Source: Epiperipatus broadwayi (taxonomy: Eukaryota > Onychophora > Udeonychophora > Euonychophora > Peripatidae). From it: a stretch of 64,000 nt of DNA. The notes beneath the pieces are model-generated. The model did no database searches. It was not told where the DNA came from and saw only the letters and a program-made list of their open reading frames with translations. A program made the translations under genes and the position numbers. This document shows, piece by piece, positions 47,330 through 58,700 of this stretch; the first letter of the stretch is position 1, and each line of letters opens with the position of its first letter. The stretch is from NCBI GenBank assembly GCA_028023455.1, contig JAQFVV010000027.1:10043845-10107844 (forward strand), written 5' to 3'.

Positions 47330-47773
47330 CAGAATGTTCCAGTAAAAAAGTTACTGATTCTCTCTTTAAGTTACCTGTAGTGCCATCTCTGAATTAATGC
47401 ATGTATTATATAATGACATAGTTTAGTTATTCACCACAAAAATTTTAAGATATCAGCATATTTGAATCATGAGTTACTGCATGAAACATAATGACATATT
47501 TCCTATCTTAACCCATAATGGAACAATGCACTAACATTAAGTTTTGTTTTAAAATTGGACAAAACTGCTCCCCAAATGTTTGAAGAGATTCATCTGTGAA
47601 TAACAGTGAAACTAAGATCACAAGACTGTTTTCAACTGTTTTTCCAAGATTTCAGGATGACAGAAAGAGCACCAAAGACAATTTGATAAAAGCATGAATT
47701 ACACGTCATCTTCCATATCGTAACTCGTGCAGGCAAACTAGCGAACCAGACTTCTTTTTTTACTGGTACATTC
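47330..47773 (+). mobile_element. F2 mariner-derived element with transposase relic
   Basis: Ends CAGAATGTTCCAGTAAAAAA and TTTTTACTGGTACATTC are inverted. The plus frame from 47518 reads MEQCTNIKFCFKIGQN before a frameshift, the N-terminus of the mariner-type transposase with its ATG still in place. The rest of the frame is destroyed. Confidence 0.78.
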
Positions 47774-48012
47774 GGTTCACATTACAAGCTGGTCATTTAA
47801 TCTGTTTATTTGATATTACACAATACTGTCTTTTAACTTCTTCTACAAGACTTTCTTTTCGAATCTTCACCAGCCATTAACATTGCACCATTTTAGAATG
47901 AGATAATCTTTATAGCACAAACTGGATCTGTCTCTACCTAAAAACTATGCTGAGTTTGACACATCCAGTGTGAAAAGATTTCCATTAAAGTCATATCCTG
48001 TAAAATAACTTA

Positions 48013-48880
48013 GATAATATGTCTAATAAAAAGATGACTGTTTCTTGTGCCAAGCTGCCTTCGGAGCCATTTCTCGATCAATCCATGTGTTATGTAGTGA
48101 CATAGTTTATATATTCACCACCAAAATTTTATGGTACTTACATATCCGAATCATGAGTTATAACATAAAATGTGACAATATGTTTCGTACTTTGTAGATC
48201 AGCAACGCGCTCCCATTAGGAAATTTTAAACAGTAGCCAACCCTACATACAGTAGTGCCACCCAGTGCAAGTCTTAATAATCAATAGATCGCAAGAAGAT
48301 TTGTGCATAAAATCCCTATCTAATGCCTATTCATCCAATATTCCCAAACTAGTTTCTAGCTTGTGGCCTTCATCATTGAGGGCCTTGGATCTGAAAGCAC
48401 TGCATCTCACAGATGAAAGCCACAAGCCAGAAACTAGACTGGAAATATTGGATGAGTAGATACTAGAGAAGAATTTTATGCACAAACCTTCATGCATCTA
48501 TTAATTATGAAGGCTTGCACTAGGTGGCAGTACTGTATGGGCAGTTGATTACTGTTTTAACAGCTTGTGTAAGCATAGGAAATGCTCATCTTATCATGAA
48601 ATCTTGAAAACATACTTGTGATTTATGGCTTCACCGTCATACAGTATGAATCATTTCAATATTTCAGTAGCAGTGTTGTTCAATTTAAAACCAAATTTAA
48701 TGTTACCACATTTGTTCCATCAAACACAGTCACATTATAACTCATAATCCAGACATGCTAGCATCCTCAAAATTTTTGGGGTGAATAGTTAAAGTATACT
48801 GCTACATAAAACATGCATTGATTGAGAGATGGCAGTGTAGGCAGCTTATCAAGAAAATGAGCCACTTTTTGCTGACATTC
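48013..48880. mobile_element. F2 element split by an F1 insertion
   Basis: Left F2 part 48013-48230 (CTAATAAAAAGATGACTGTT through AACGCGCTCCCATTAG) and right part 48591-48880 (TCATGAAATCTTGAAAACAT through AGCCACTTTTTGCTGACATT) are in family order. The F1 copy at 48231-48590 lies between them. F1 therefore moved after this F2 copy was in place. Confidence 0.78.
48231..48590. repeat. F1 copy nested inside an F2 element
   Basis: CTACATACAGTAGTGCCACC, CCCAAACTAGTTTCTAGCTT, GGATCTGAAAGCACTGCATC and closing GGTGGCAGTACTGTATGGGC, AACAGCTTGTGTAAGCATAG. Confidence 0.85.
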
Positions 48881-48954
48881 TCACTGTGTATATATATTTT
48901 AGAATTTTACAAAGCGTAATAATAAACAAAAAATTTGTATAATCCTTCTTTAAT

Positions 48955-49368
48955 AACTCCCTGTACAGTAGTGCCACTCTGGGCAAGCCATAGTAATCAA
49001 GAAATGTAAGGTGTGTGCATAAAATCCCCATCTAGTGTTTATTCATCCAATATCATCAGACCAGTTTCTAGCTTGTGGCTTTCATCAGTGAGGAGCCTTG
49101 GATCTGAGTGCATTGCACTTAAATAATGCAACCTTCAGCCACCTTTTATCTATTTGGTTAACTATAAAGCTATGAGCTCAAAATGAAAACCCAATAACAT
49201 TTTCAATCCGAGCTAATTCACATGTAGAGTCATATAGATCTGAATCCAGTTCATTATCTAGACATTTTGGTGTCTTTGATTCTTTAATAATCACAGTCGC
49301 CATCATACCATTGGCAGAAATGATATTTAGCAGTTGATATAAGCATAGGAAATGTTGATCATGTGATG
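48955..49368. repeat. F1 copy with internal region
   Basis: CTGTACAGTAGTGCCACTCT, ATCAGACCAGTTTCTAGCTT, GTGAGGAGCCTTGGATCTGA, then the inner arm (TCTGAATCCAGTTCATTATC, TTTTGGTGTCTTTGATTCTT). This is the reverse of the long arm in the 23.2-kb copy. Confidence 0.85.
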
Positions 49369-49499
49369 ATCCTTCTTTCTGGTGTCAGTTCATATTCTGT
49401 CATTAAAATGGCATGGCACAGTGGTTTCATCTCAATTGGCCATACTTTTTCTCTCATTCAGCAACTGATCCACAAACTTCTGACCACTACTCTTTTAAA

Positions 49500-49780
49500 C
49501 TTTATTAAAAATAAATGCAAAGACAACAATCAATTCTTAAGCTATCAACCACAACTGGTCATCAAGGCAACCTCCTTTAACAATAAAGGTGGTACAAGGG
49601 TACAATCCTTATCTATGATCAGATATATTTATATAGACACTAAAAAATTACAACTTGGCCAAGAAGTGTGAGATTATAATGCAAAGAAGTTTAACAAACC
49701 TCATTAATCAGGCAAAAATAACCTGTTCTGAAAGCAAATTAATAAATAGACAATTATAACTTCCAAATATTCTGAAAATA
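49500..49780. repeat. Repeat pair with 50435-50680
   Basis: TCAAGGCAACCTCCTTT, GGTACAAGGG, GGCAAAAATAACCTGTTCTG and GAAAGCAAA appear here and again at 50435-50680 in the same direction, flanking the F1 copy at 49807-50395. The CAAGGCAACC phrase also occurs at 55.5 kb. A 102-codon frame over this region (49363-49671) has no motif and runs out of an F1 end. Confidence 0.65.
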
Positions 49781-49806
49781 AATAATAAATAGTCATTAAT
49801 AACTTC

Positions 49807-50395
49807 ACAGAGGTAAAACTCTCCATACAGTAGCGCCACTCAGTGCAAGTCAGAATAATCAATGGATGCAGAAAAGTTAGTGCATAAAATCCCTATCTAG
49901 TGCCTACTCGTCCAATATCCCCAGACTAGTTTCTAACTTGTGGCTTTCAACAGTGAGGAGTTTTGGATCTGAGAGCACTGCACTTAGATTTTAGGAACTA
50001 AGGCAACTCTTCAGCAGTCACTTTTTACTTTTTTAACTAACAATAAAACTTTGAGTCCAAAATAAAAACACATTTTCAAGCTAAGCCCATTAGCTTGTAT
50101 AGATCTGAACTCAGTTCAGTATCCACACTTTTTGGCCTCTTTGGTTCTTTAATAACCACCCCAACCATAATCCTATCGCTCTCAGATCCAATGCTCCTCA
50201 CTGATGAAAACCACAAGCTAGAAACTAGTCTGGGCAAATTGGATGAGTAGGCCCTAGATAGGGATTTTATGCACTAACCTTCCTTCATTCATTGATTACT
50301 CTGGCTTGCACTGAGTGGCGCTACTGTACGGAAAGTTTTGCTTCTGTGAAAAACAGCTTGTGTAAGCATAAAGAATGGTGTTCATATGATGTTTG
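49807..50395. repeat. F1 copy, both ends present
   Basis: Starts GTAAAACTCTCCATACAGTA and ends GTGGCGCTACTGTACGGAAA. The interior carries both halves of the family (CCCAGACTAGTTTCTAACTT and GAAACTAGTCTGGGCAAATT). Good reference copy. Confidence 0.9.
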
Positions 50396-50976
50396 ATCAT
50401 TTATAATTTCCAAATTCCATATAAAGTAAATATTTACTTAAGACAAAAAAACCAATTACTTAAGGCTTTAATAGGTTTATAATGTAAATGATAACAATCA
50501 ATCTTTAAGCTATCAACAATCTCAACCTGTAGTCAAGGCAACCTCCTTTGATGGTACAAGGGTAGTCTGATAAAAATATACAGACGTTAAAGACTGCAAT
50601 TTGCCCAAGAAGTGGTTAATCAGGCAAAAATAACCTGTTCTGAAAGCAAACTAACAAATAGTCATTTATAACTTACAAAATCCATATAAAGTATATATTT
50701 ACTAAGACAATTACTTAAGGCTGTTGATAGCTTAAGGAGTGATTCCTATCATCTACATTATAAAACCTATTAAAGCCTTAAATAATTGGCTTTATTATCT
50801 TAAATCTTAAATGCAAAGATCTACATTCCAAAATAAGAAATCCATGATGTTATTAAGACAAAAGGAAACATTTACTAAGCAGTTAACATTCTTACTACAT
50901 TTTTTGAGCAACTTGATTAAGTATTAATAGGTAATAAAACTGTAAGCATTAATTAATGATCTGACTGTAAACTTAC

Positions 50977-51044
50977 ATAAGCCTTGTCTCGTATTTTTTG
51001 GATATTAATTCGTGTCATCGCTGTGGCTGTACTAAGATTTTCAT
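50977..51044 (-). CDS. SOAT: SOAT exon, N-terminal cytosolic region (first recognisable exon)
   Basis: This 68-nt exon starts after TTTTGCAG and ends at TAT|GTAAGT. The first two bases finish a codon begun in an unseen upstream exon, then 22 codons follow. The residues read ...TAMTRINIQKIRDKAY and align by eye with the RIDIKQLIAKKIK stretch of the vertebrate SOAT1 N-terminus. It ends in phase 0, matching the next exon. A methionine codon at 51016-51018 could be the start if the upstream exon is untranslated, but the open frame continues to the acceptor, so an upstream coding exon is equally possible. I could not find that exon in 51.1-64 kb. Confidence 0.8.
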
Positions 51045-51584
51045 CTGCAAAACAAAATAAAATCACATTTTAGAATTTTTTCTCTCTTAATTATAAAAAA
51101 AAAAATGGGGGAGAGAATAATTTACTAAACATTTAATCAAAAAAAAAAAAAAGAGTCTCATTTTCATATCTTAAAACTAATTAATTCAAGTATTGAAAAT
51201 GCATTGGAGTATTAAGAAAACAATCAACAGGTTACATAAACAATCTTAATAAAACAATCAAATTGGCGAGACTAATTAATTTTTTAAAAAACCATCCTTT
51301 ATACAACTTACATAAGAACAATGGTGGAAAGAACAAAGCATAAACAGAGACGCACGAATTAAAACTTAATTGCCACACACCAATTTTTAAATTCTTTGCA
51401 AATACACACATATCTTATATAATATGCTTAATTATTGTTTTGATAATTGACAGAACTTTATTCATATAATCAGTTAAGTATATGTTATCTTAATCTCTTC
51501 TATCCATGTTATGTAAAAATTAAATAATCCCTAAAGCTATACTGAGCAATTGAAAATAAAATAGAAATTCATATAACATTATAA

Positions 51585-52095
51585 TTCTAGCCAAAATTCC
51601 AAAATTTTATTAAAATTTTTACACAATCATGGTTTCACTTATTAACAAATAGATCTTCTCTAGTGAAATTCAACCAAACATACAACATATATATATATAC
51701 AACAAAAGTCTTCCCATCATTCACTTCAACAACCAACTTCCATTCACATCAGAGGCTGTCTATGTGAGATTGATGGATTCAAATTCAAGACTCAGATTCA
51801 AAAAATTTTATCATCAAAGTTCCTTTTACTCTTCTTTCCCATTCCTTTTTTTTTTTCAAAAAAAACAAACTTTGATGATAAAATTTTATGAATCTGAGCC
51901 ATTAATCTCATGAAGACACTCTTTAATGTGAAAGGAAGTTGTTTGTTGGCATGAATGCTGGGAACACTATTTTGTTTTGTGTATATATATATGTTGTATG
52001 TTTGGTTGAATTTCACTAAAGAAGTTCTATTTGTTAATAGATAAAACCATGGTTATGTAAGAATTTTAGTAAAATTTTGTTGTTTTGGCTAATGG
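51585..52095. repeat. Palindrome with about 240-bp arms, possible Penelope-like tails
   Basis: Left arm runs from AGCCAAAATTCCAAAATTTT to TTTTATCATCAAAG; right arm from CTTTGATGATAAAATTTTAT to TTGTTGTTTTGGCTAATGG. The centre near 51850 is a T/A tract. The right arm reads like a decayed PLE C-terminal frame (KILWIWAINLMKTLFNVKG; shifted KFYESEPLI), weakly like KFYDSEATNLFK at 9.7 kb. That relation is tentative; the palindrome itself is clear. Confidence 0.8.
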
Positions 52096-52621
52096 CAAAG
52101 ACAATAATTCTATGAATAATTATAGTTATTATTATCAATAATAGTTTGAATATAAAAATGTTTAAAAGTAAAATTGAAAAAAATGATGATAGAGGGAGTT
52201 GTTAAACAAGTATAAGAATTTTTGAAAATTTGTCAGTTGGTTTTTGGAAATAGGATTATAAAGATGTAAGTATTTAGTAAAGTAATAAAAAAAGGTAATT
52301 TATAATGTAAAAAAATTAATAGTTAAATATATAATAAAAATAAAAAAAGTTTTAAAGTAATTAAGAAAATATAATTAAAAAGATGATAATAAAATGATAG
52401 ATTAAATAATAGAATTTAAAGATTAACATTTAAAATTATAATAAAATTGATTTAGAATAATTTAATAGTAAAATACTATAAATAAAAAAATAAAATTAGT
52501 AGATTAGAATAATAAAATGGAAAATGATTATTTATAATGGTCAGGCTAAAATGTATGTTATTGATTATGTATATAAATATAATGTATTAATTGTATGATT
52601 ATATATATGGATATTGTAGCT

Positions 52622-52660
52622 CTGATGATGACTGCATGACAGTCGAAACTGTAAGAGTAA
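52622..52660 (+). ncRNA. Hammerhead-ribozyme-like motif
   Basis: CTGATGA, then a 5-bp stem GACTG / CAGTC with loop CATGA, then GAAAC, then after seven bases GTA. This is the order of a hammerhead core: CUGAUGA, stem II, GAAA, a very short stem III, and an NUH cleavage site. One extra T lies between CTGATGA and the stem. Stem I can form only about 4 bp with a mismatch. Hammerheads with minimal stem III are known in Penelope-like retroelements. Activity is unproven. Confidence 0.4.
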
Positions 52661-52699
52661 AGTTTTGGTATAAAAAATAGTATTGTTAAGTGTATAAAA

Positions 52700-54815
52700 A
52701 GGTTGGAAATGCTACTTATGTAAATATAGAAGTCAATACATAAAGAAAGGAGGAAGAAGAAAATTGTATTACTTTCACGTTTTCTTTATAGTAATTATCA
52801 CAAATTCCAGGCTTTCATAATGAAGAATTACTTATTACTCAGTTCATTAGTTAAATTTTGTTTCTGGGTTACTTATATAAATATTTTTTTAATTCGTATA
52901 TTTGTTCTGCAAGCAGATATGTAGGAATGGATTGGACAAATGTTCTTAATGTGGTCACACCAAGGCAGATGCATCTCTCATATTTAGCTAATTGGATAAT
53001 CTTTGTTGTTCTTAATATTATTATCAGTGCAGATAAATTTTCTACTTGGTAGTAATAAGTTTGTTACTGGTTATGGGAACAGATGTTCATTCCTGCTTCA
53101 TATGACCCTCTGATCCAGTGAAATTTCTGTGTATAGCCTCGCCAAGGCAGGCATACCCCATTTGTTTTATCGTCGCATATACTCTTCTGCTTCTGATAAC
53201 CTACCATCGCATTCAGTTATGATTTTAATATAGTTAAATAAATACTGCTAGCTTCACCCTGCTTGATTATTCATTAAGTCAGACCATTGTAAAATGTCCA
53301 TCCTGAAGATTATTAGGACATATAAAACCTATGGTCCCTCTACTGTATATAAGTTAACGATAATTAAGCTGTTTAGTTACTAATGAATTTTAGTATTAAG
53401 AAATGCAATATAATCATAGGTTTAAAATCTAGTCATATGACCTTTTATTTCCCTTTTGTTTGTTTTTTATTGTTAATAATAAATTTATACATACATAACG
53501 TCTCGCATGTGTCTTCTTTACCACAATTAGTATTTTTTTTAGTCTTAAGTCTCTTGTATCTACCTGACCTCAGAAGAATATAAGAAAAAGGGCATATATA
53601 TTAAAATCAGATGCGGTAGTCATGTGGAAATTGTCCTGGGGCTTAAATAATGAGGTTCAATTTTGTATTGTTTGTGGTAATGTTTACATCGATGTTAGAC
53701 ACAGACATGTGAGTTAGTGAGCATTGCTTGGTTCCTAAGATCAGTTTTGCTGACTATACAAATCTGACAGTAACAATATATGCTATATGCTTATAAATTA
53801 TATGAAAGAAAATACATTCAAAATTATGAATTTCATAAAATAACACTTTCTTATTAAATACATACACATGTTAATAAGATTTGTAAAAAAAAAAAGAAAT
53901 ACATATAATATCTGCTTGTCAATGATTATAAAAAACATTATATTTAATAGTCGTGTGAATTTAATTTTACATCCTTTAAAATAATGAAATGATATCTACT
54001 TAATATGAATAAAATTCAAGCCCATTCTATTTTGTGGATACTGATGTTTAAAGCTGATAAAATTCTGCAAGTCTTGTAATATCATAATTTATAATGTGAC
54101 TACATATATGTACTCCAAGGAATATTAATTCCAAAAATATGAGATAAATTGCCGTTAATAGCAATATAACGTAAATGCATTTTTGGTGTCGAGTACCTTC
54201 GTCAAGTGCAATAAACATCAAAAATTTTAAAAATCTATTACACAAGTCAAACAACTACATGGAAGTTATCAGTTTAATTGCATACATTCCAAACAGTACT
54301 CAAGTGAACACTATTAGATTTTCTATCGATTACAAAATTACCATTAGATATAAACCAAACCTCCTTAATTTTACATTTCCTATCATTTCAATCACTACGT
54401 ACCATTTTTATTCCACTAAGATCGAAAACATGATTAAATAAATGCTCATGTTCCAAAAAATACTGATGACATCAAAGAACTCAATTTAGCTTTATTGTGT
54501 TTAAGTCTTATATTAATGTTTGCTGTGGATTCACCGTATTTAAACAATACAAGGACATTCTTTAGGGTCAACTCTATCCTTACTATTGTTAATTAAATCA
54601 TTTAATAAAGCAGGTGACTGAAAACATACATTATAATCCTTAACCCACAACTTCATATTCGACAATATGGAAGGTGTATATATATATAACATCGTATATC
54701 TTCAAGGACAATTGTAATTAAAAAATTCTCTATAATGTTGCTTTGCAACATTATATAATTTCAAATTAATTAAAAATAAGTGACAAACACAACCAGTTTT
54801 TTTAAACAATATATA
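52700..54815. other. Unassigned sequence upstream of the first recognised SOAT exon
   Basis: No exon, promoter or transposon recognised. Two slightly GC-richer stretches (52920-53200) contain CACCAAGGCAGATGCATCTC and CGCCAAGGCAGGCATACCCC, which look like a diverged direct repeat. The unseen 5-prime exon of SOAT could be here or further right. Confidence 0.4.
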
Positions 54816-54825
54816 TCATTTAATT

Positions 54826-55351
54826 CAGTGTTCAGCAACCTTTAGATATTGCGGACCAATGGTCAGTAACCTTTTAGATATTGCGAACCACTAATATAAT
54901 TTTAAAGGTATGAATTTATATGAGTATTGAGTAAGATATATATAATTTTAATTTTAACACAAAAATAATAATAAATATTAAAAATTAGTGCGACGTTTGC
55001 TGCTCTTGGTTTAAATTTATTTTACTAATCCTTGGCTCCAATGATGTCACCGCAACACGTAAAGGAGCTTCTATTTCGAGCTGAGAGCGATATTTGTTTT
55101 TAAAAGATGTTACAGTCGAGAACATTTTTCACACAAGTAGTTCGTTGTGAATGGCATCAAAATTTTTAAGGCTTTTTCATTCAATACTGTTCTATTTTAC
55201 ATATAATAATACAGCTTGAACAAAATTTATTTTTTATTTAAAAATTTTATTAAATGAAGCGAATTTAAATAATATCTTAATTTCTTTGTGGACCATTAAA
55301 ATTACATCATGGATCTCCAGTGGCCTGCGGATCACAGATTGCCAACCACTG
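54826..55351 (-). mobile_element. hAT element remnant with 8-bp target duplication
   Basis: Ends CAGTGTTCAGCAACC and TTGCCAACCACTG are imperfect inverted repeats of hAT type, flanked by ATTTAATT (54818-54825) and ATTTAATC (55352-55359). A minus-strand frame over 55028-55160 reads MPFTTNYLCEK, then after a one-base shift MFSTVTSFKNKYRSQLEIEA and PLRVAVTSLEP. That is the C-terminal dimerisation end of hAT transposases (ZBED5/SCAND3-like pattern). All else of the transposase is deleted. Confidence 0.85.
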
Positions 55352-55434
55352 ATTTAATCCATTCAATAAACCTTTTATGTGTAAAACAGAATATGCTCAT
55401 CTGAATGGATTATTTAAAAATTACAAAACTAATA

Positions 55435-55640
55435 AATCACATGATAACAACCTAAAGCTTATCCATAACAACCAAAAGCTTATCTAAACCAGGAATCTTC
55501 AATCTGTTGTCAAGGCAACCTAATATGAGTAAAAAAATGGATTCCTCCTTATAGAGACCTCTTGACAATAGACTGAAGACTCCTAATATACATAAACTTG
55601 TGCTGTTATGTGATTTATGTTTGTGAAGCATCTAGCTTTG
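55435..55640. repeat. Small inverted repeat with CAAGGCAACC text
   Basis: AATCTTCAATCTGTTGTCAA and TTGACAATAGACTGAAGACT form inverted arms around GGATTCCTCCTTATAG. It is related in wording to 18280-18400 and 49.5/50.5 kb. Confidence 0.5.
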
Positions 55641-55790
55641 TGCAGAATCATGTTTAGTATCTAAATAAAAATAATAAAGTATATTTAAAATGTTAAATAA
55701 AGTATTATGAAACAAATATTTAAAAAAAAAACCGAGAGGTGTGTTAACATAGCCAAGGAATCAGTTTAATTGCAAGTGAAGTGCATATTA

Positions 55791-58700
55791 CTGATGAAAC
55801 AGTAAGGTCTGCTTTGCAGATCTTCGTTTCACCTTTTCTTACCTATTTCCTACCCTCATACCTTAGTTTGAACCCCAATCTATCGTAGTGTGTCTGCAAT
55901 ACACTTATATACCGAAAATCCCGCCTAATTTTAAACCACGAGTACAATGCTCGTATTATATATATATAAGTCATTCCCAAATAAATAAAAGATTATAGAT
56001 TATGTATATGTTCACATAATTTTGATTTATTAAAAAGTAGGTTATATAAGTCGTAATTGCGCACACACTATGATATGCATTTTAAAACATATCAAAATTA
56101 TAAATTGTTAAAGTTATTTTGTTTGAATCTATTTACAAATATATTACTGTCGTAATATATTTTGATTTAAAATAAAACTAATTTAGTAAATATTCGTTTA
56201 GTAAATAGATTCAAATATTGCAATTTAAAAGTAAAATAACTTTCGTTTAATTTAATAAAAGTTATCCCAAATCTTTCTTTAAAATAAATGAGGGACAATA
56301 GTTTAATTAGTTAATATTATATAAGTTTATCTAAAAACAGCAGATGTCCACTTAAGGTTTTCTTTAATTAGCAAAAGTAAATTTTAATTAAATCTAGTTT
56401 GTAATTCGAATGTCGACAGGGAAAGTAACAAAAGAAATTAATTAATGTTGAATTCCTTTAGACATTCGGATGATTTAATTACAGCTGATAAGTCCGATAT
56501 ATTTTTGTAATGCTCCAGGGCAGTTCTATTGTTAACGTCTACTATAAAAAGAAGGGTTTTCTTTTGTTCTCCAGTTTTTTCTGCTAATGTTTCTAAGAGA
56601 AATCATTCTGAGGTCTAATGTTTCTAACCAAAATTATAGTAGTAATTTGTAAATCTTGACATGACAGAGTAGAGTGCAAGAAGGCTATTTCTCTCCGAAA
56701 TGGTCATATGCTGCCGTAGACCATCGGAAGTTATCACACAAGGAACCCCGGAACTGCTGCCGCTGCCAAAAATATGAACATTTCCAGATTTTGCTGCTGA
56801 ATTATAAAACCTGCCGAACATCTACCTGAAAATGCTTCTCCAGAGGTAACCCTAAATTAACCCAAGAGCTCTTGTGATAACTAACATGCTATAGCTATTT
56901 AAAATTGTTTTTCTTATATTTCACATAACTTCATTATGTATTTCTTTAACGTGTTTAAATATACTCAACATTTTGCTCTCTATCCTTGGGTTAATATTTT
57001 CTATTTATTAAGCTTTCTGTTATTTTATTATGATAATGTGTCAGAATCGTCTTTGACCGAGTGAATTATTCTTTTTGTTGAAACTAAGACGCCGCTATAA
57101 AGGCATATTTTAAATTTTCTAAATAATTTCCAATTTTTATTATCTTGCAAATCACTCGTTCGAGGGCGATTCTTTTCTTTAATATATAATATAATCACAT
57201 AGTTTAAAATCTACATGTTATTGATTTTAATCTAATATAAGAGTATGTGCGAGGTCAATGATTAAATGTGTCCCTTAATGCATGATTGCATATATAAATC
57301 TATACTTACTTTTCAAACCCGCAAGCATGCATTTTCCTATTTTAATTACCGTGTTCTACTTTAATTACAAAGTTCATCATTGACGTCGAGAATGTGCGGA
57401 CCCTTTTAAATGAATTTCTGGGAATTTGATTGAGCATTTCTCTTAATCCAAGTAAAACCCATTCAGTATGTTTTTATATACACTAGTCTCGTATTGCTGG
57501 TAAATGAATTGGTTGTTGAGACCGCTTTGTTTTAATTTTCCAAGGATTCTTTATACGGCCACGCTTGCGGTTTCCAGGCAGAGTGTGTCCCCAAATGACA
57601 CACCTGGGAATTAAACGCAATCGTCACACAGTCGCTAAGTTTCGGCTGTTCATAAAATACTTTCCTACAGGTTAGCAGCGAGATGCCCTCCGTAATCATT
57701 CCGGATATTCAATATTGTTTTATTTTTATATTTATTTTACAAAGCATCCATGACTTAAACGTGTCACACCCTCCAACTTTAATAAATTCATTATCAGCAA
57801 TACTGACCTCCCAATGCAACTCTATTATTATTATTCTCAAATAAATGCTTTGATCACATTCCCACTTTGTTGCTTAGTAAGCTTTTGTCCGTGCTATTCT
57901 CGAAATCAATAAATATTTTAGAACACTTAATTTTCAAATATTTTCTTAAACTTGTATAATTACTCAAAGCACCTCGCACATGTTCCTATCTCGTCAAGCA
58001 CATTATCGTAATGCTATTAGCCCGAGGAATAGAATATATCACTTTGCTTTAAAACCTTTTGTCATTTATTGAAATATAATGCCAACAATTATTTAATACG
58101 CATCCCTGTCTCATATAAGCAGACAGTGGCGTTATATATATAATTTATATGAATAAATTTTGTGAAATTATTTAAAACTAAATTTGATCTCTTATTTTAT
58201 TTGATTCCTATCACTGTCTCGGTCTATATATATATTTTCTGCATTTCTTTTGTAAATCCATAGACGTTAATTAGCCACCCAAACTTCTTTTAGTATAGAG
58301 TCTTTTGTTTCTCCCTGACCACCAGGCACCGGTCAAAGGTTATACTAGTAGTGGCATCAGATGCGTTATCACGTAGATGGCGCTGTGAAATTTGGACTTT
58401 AGATTCGAACTTAGTATATCTAGAAGGCAACCTCTCCTAGAATGTTCAGTTTCATGTCTGGGGTTTGAATTCTGCAGTGTGTTAGAAAGATAGATGATTC
58501 TGACTGTTACAGTTTTTTTTTCCAGGTCCATGGCGCCCAACTTGGGGCCATGGACCCGGAAAAACAAATTTACTATGTAACAGTCAGAATCGTCTATCTC
58601 ACTAACACACTGCAGAATTCAAACCCAGACACGAAACTGAACATTCTAGGAGGGGTGCCTTCTAGATATACTAAGTTCGAATCTAAAGTCCAAATTTCAC

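Larger units (their letters stand above)
1391..51044 (-). other. SOAT: Sterol O-acyltransferase gene, nine-exon partial model
   Basis: Gene locus spanning nine minus-strand exons: 50977-51044, 38693-38820, 32481-32531, 32314-32367, 27725-27832, 18493-18842, 7465-7567, 6601-6874 and 1391-1489. Every junction has an AG acceptor and GT donor, and the phases join without a stop, giving 1235 nt or about 411 codons. The family esterifies cholesterol or other sterols with a fatty acyl-CoA in the endoplasmic reticulum membrane; that role is known for the family and inferred here. Human SOAT1 is about 550 residues, so roughly 80 N-terminal and 130 C-terminal residues are missing. The missing C-terminal part includes the catalytic His in the VVHEY region, which must lie beyond the left edge. 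Introns run from about 110 bp to 12 kb and are filled with repeats. Confidence 0.93.

Noticed and set aside
49363-49671. 102-codon plus-strand ORF
   Set aside because: It starts inside an F1 end and runs through another repeat. No motif, and composition is not coding-like.
52858-53583. Plus-strand ORFs with hydrophobic stretches
   Set aside because: Made of AT-rich codons, no splice context or family match.
54048-54441. Overlapping 68- and 88-codon ORFs near a CTTGACGAAGGTACTCGACAC phrase on the minus strand
   Set aside because: The phrase faintly recalls PLE terminal sequences, but there is no stem or GAAAC, and no second arm.
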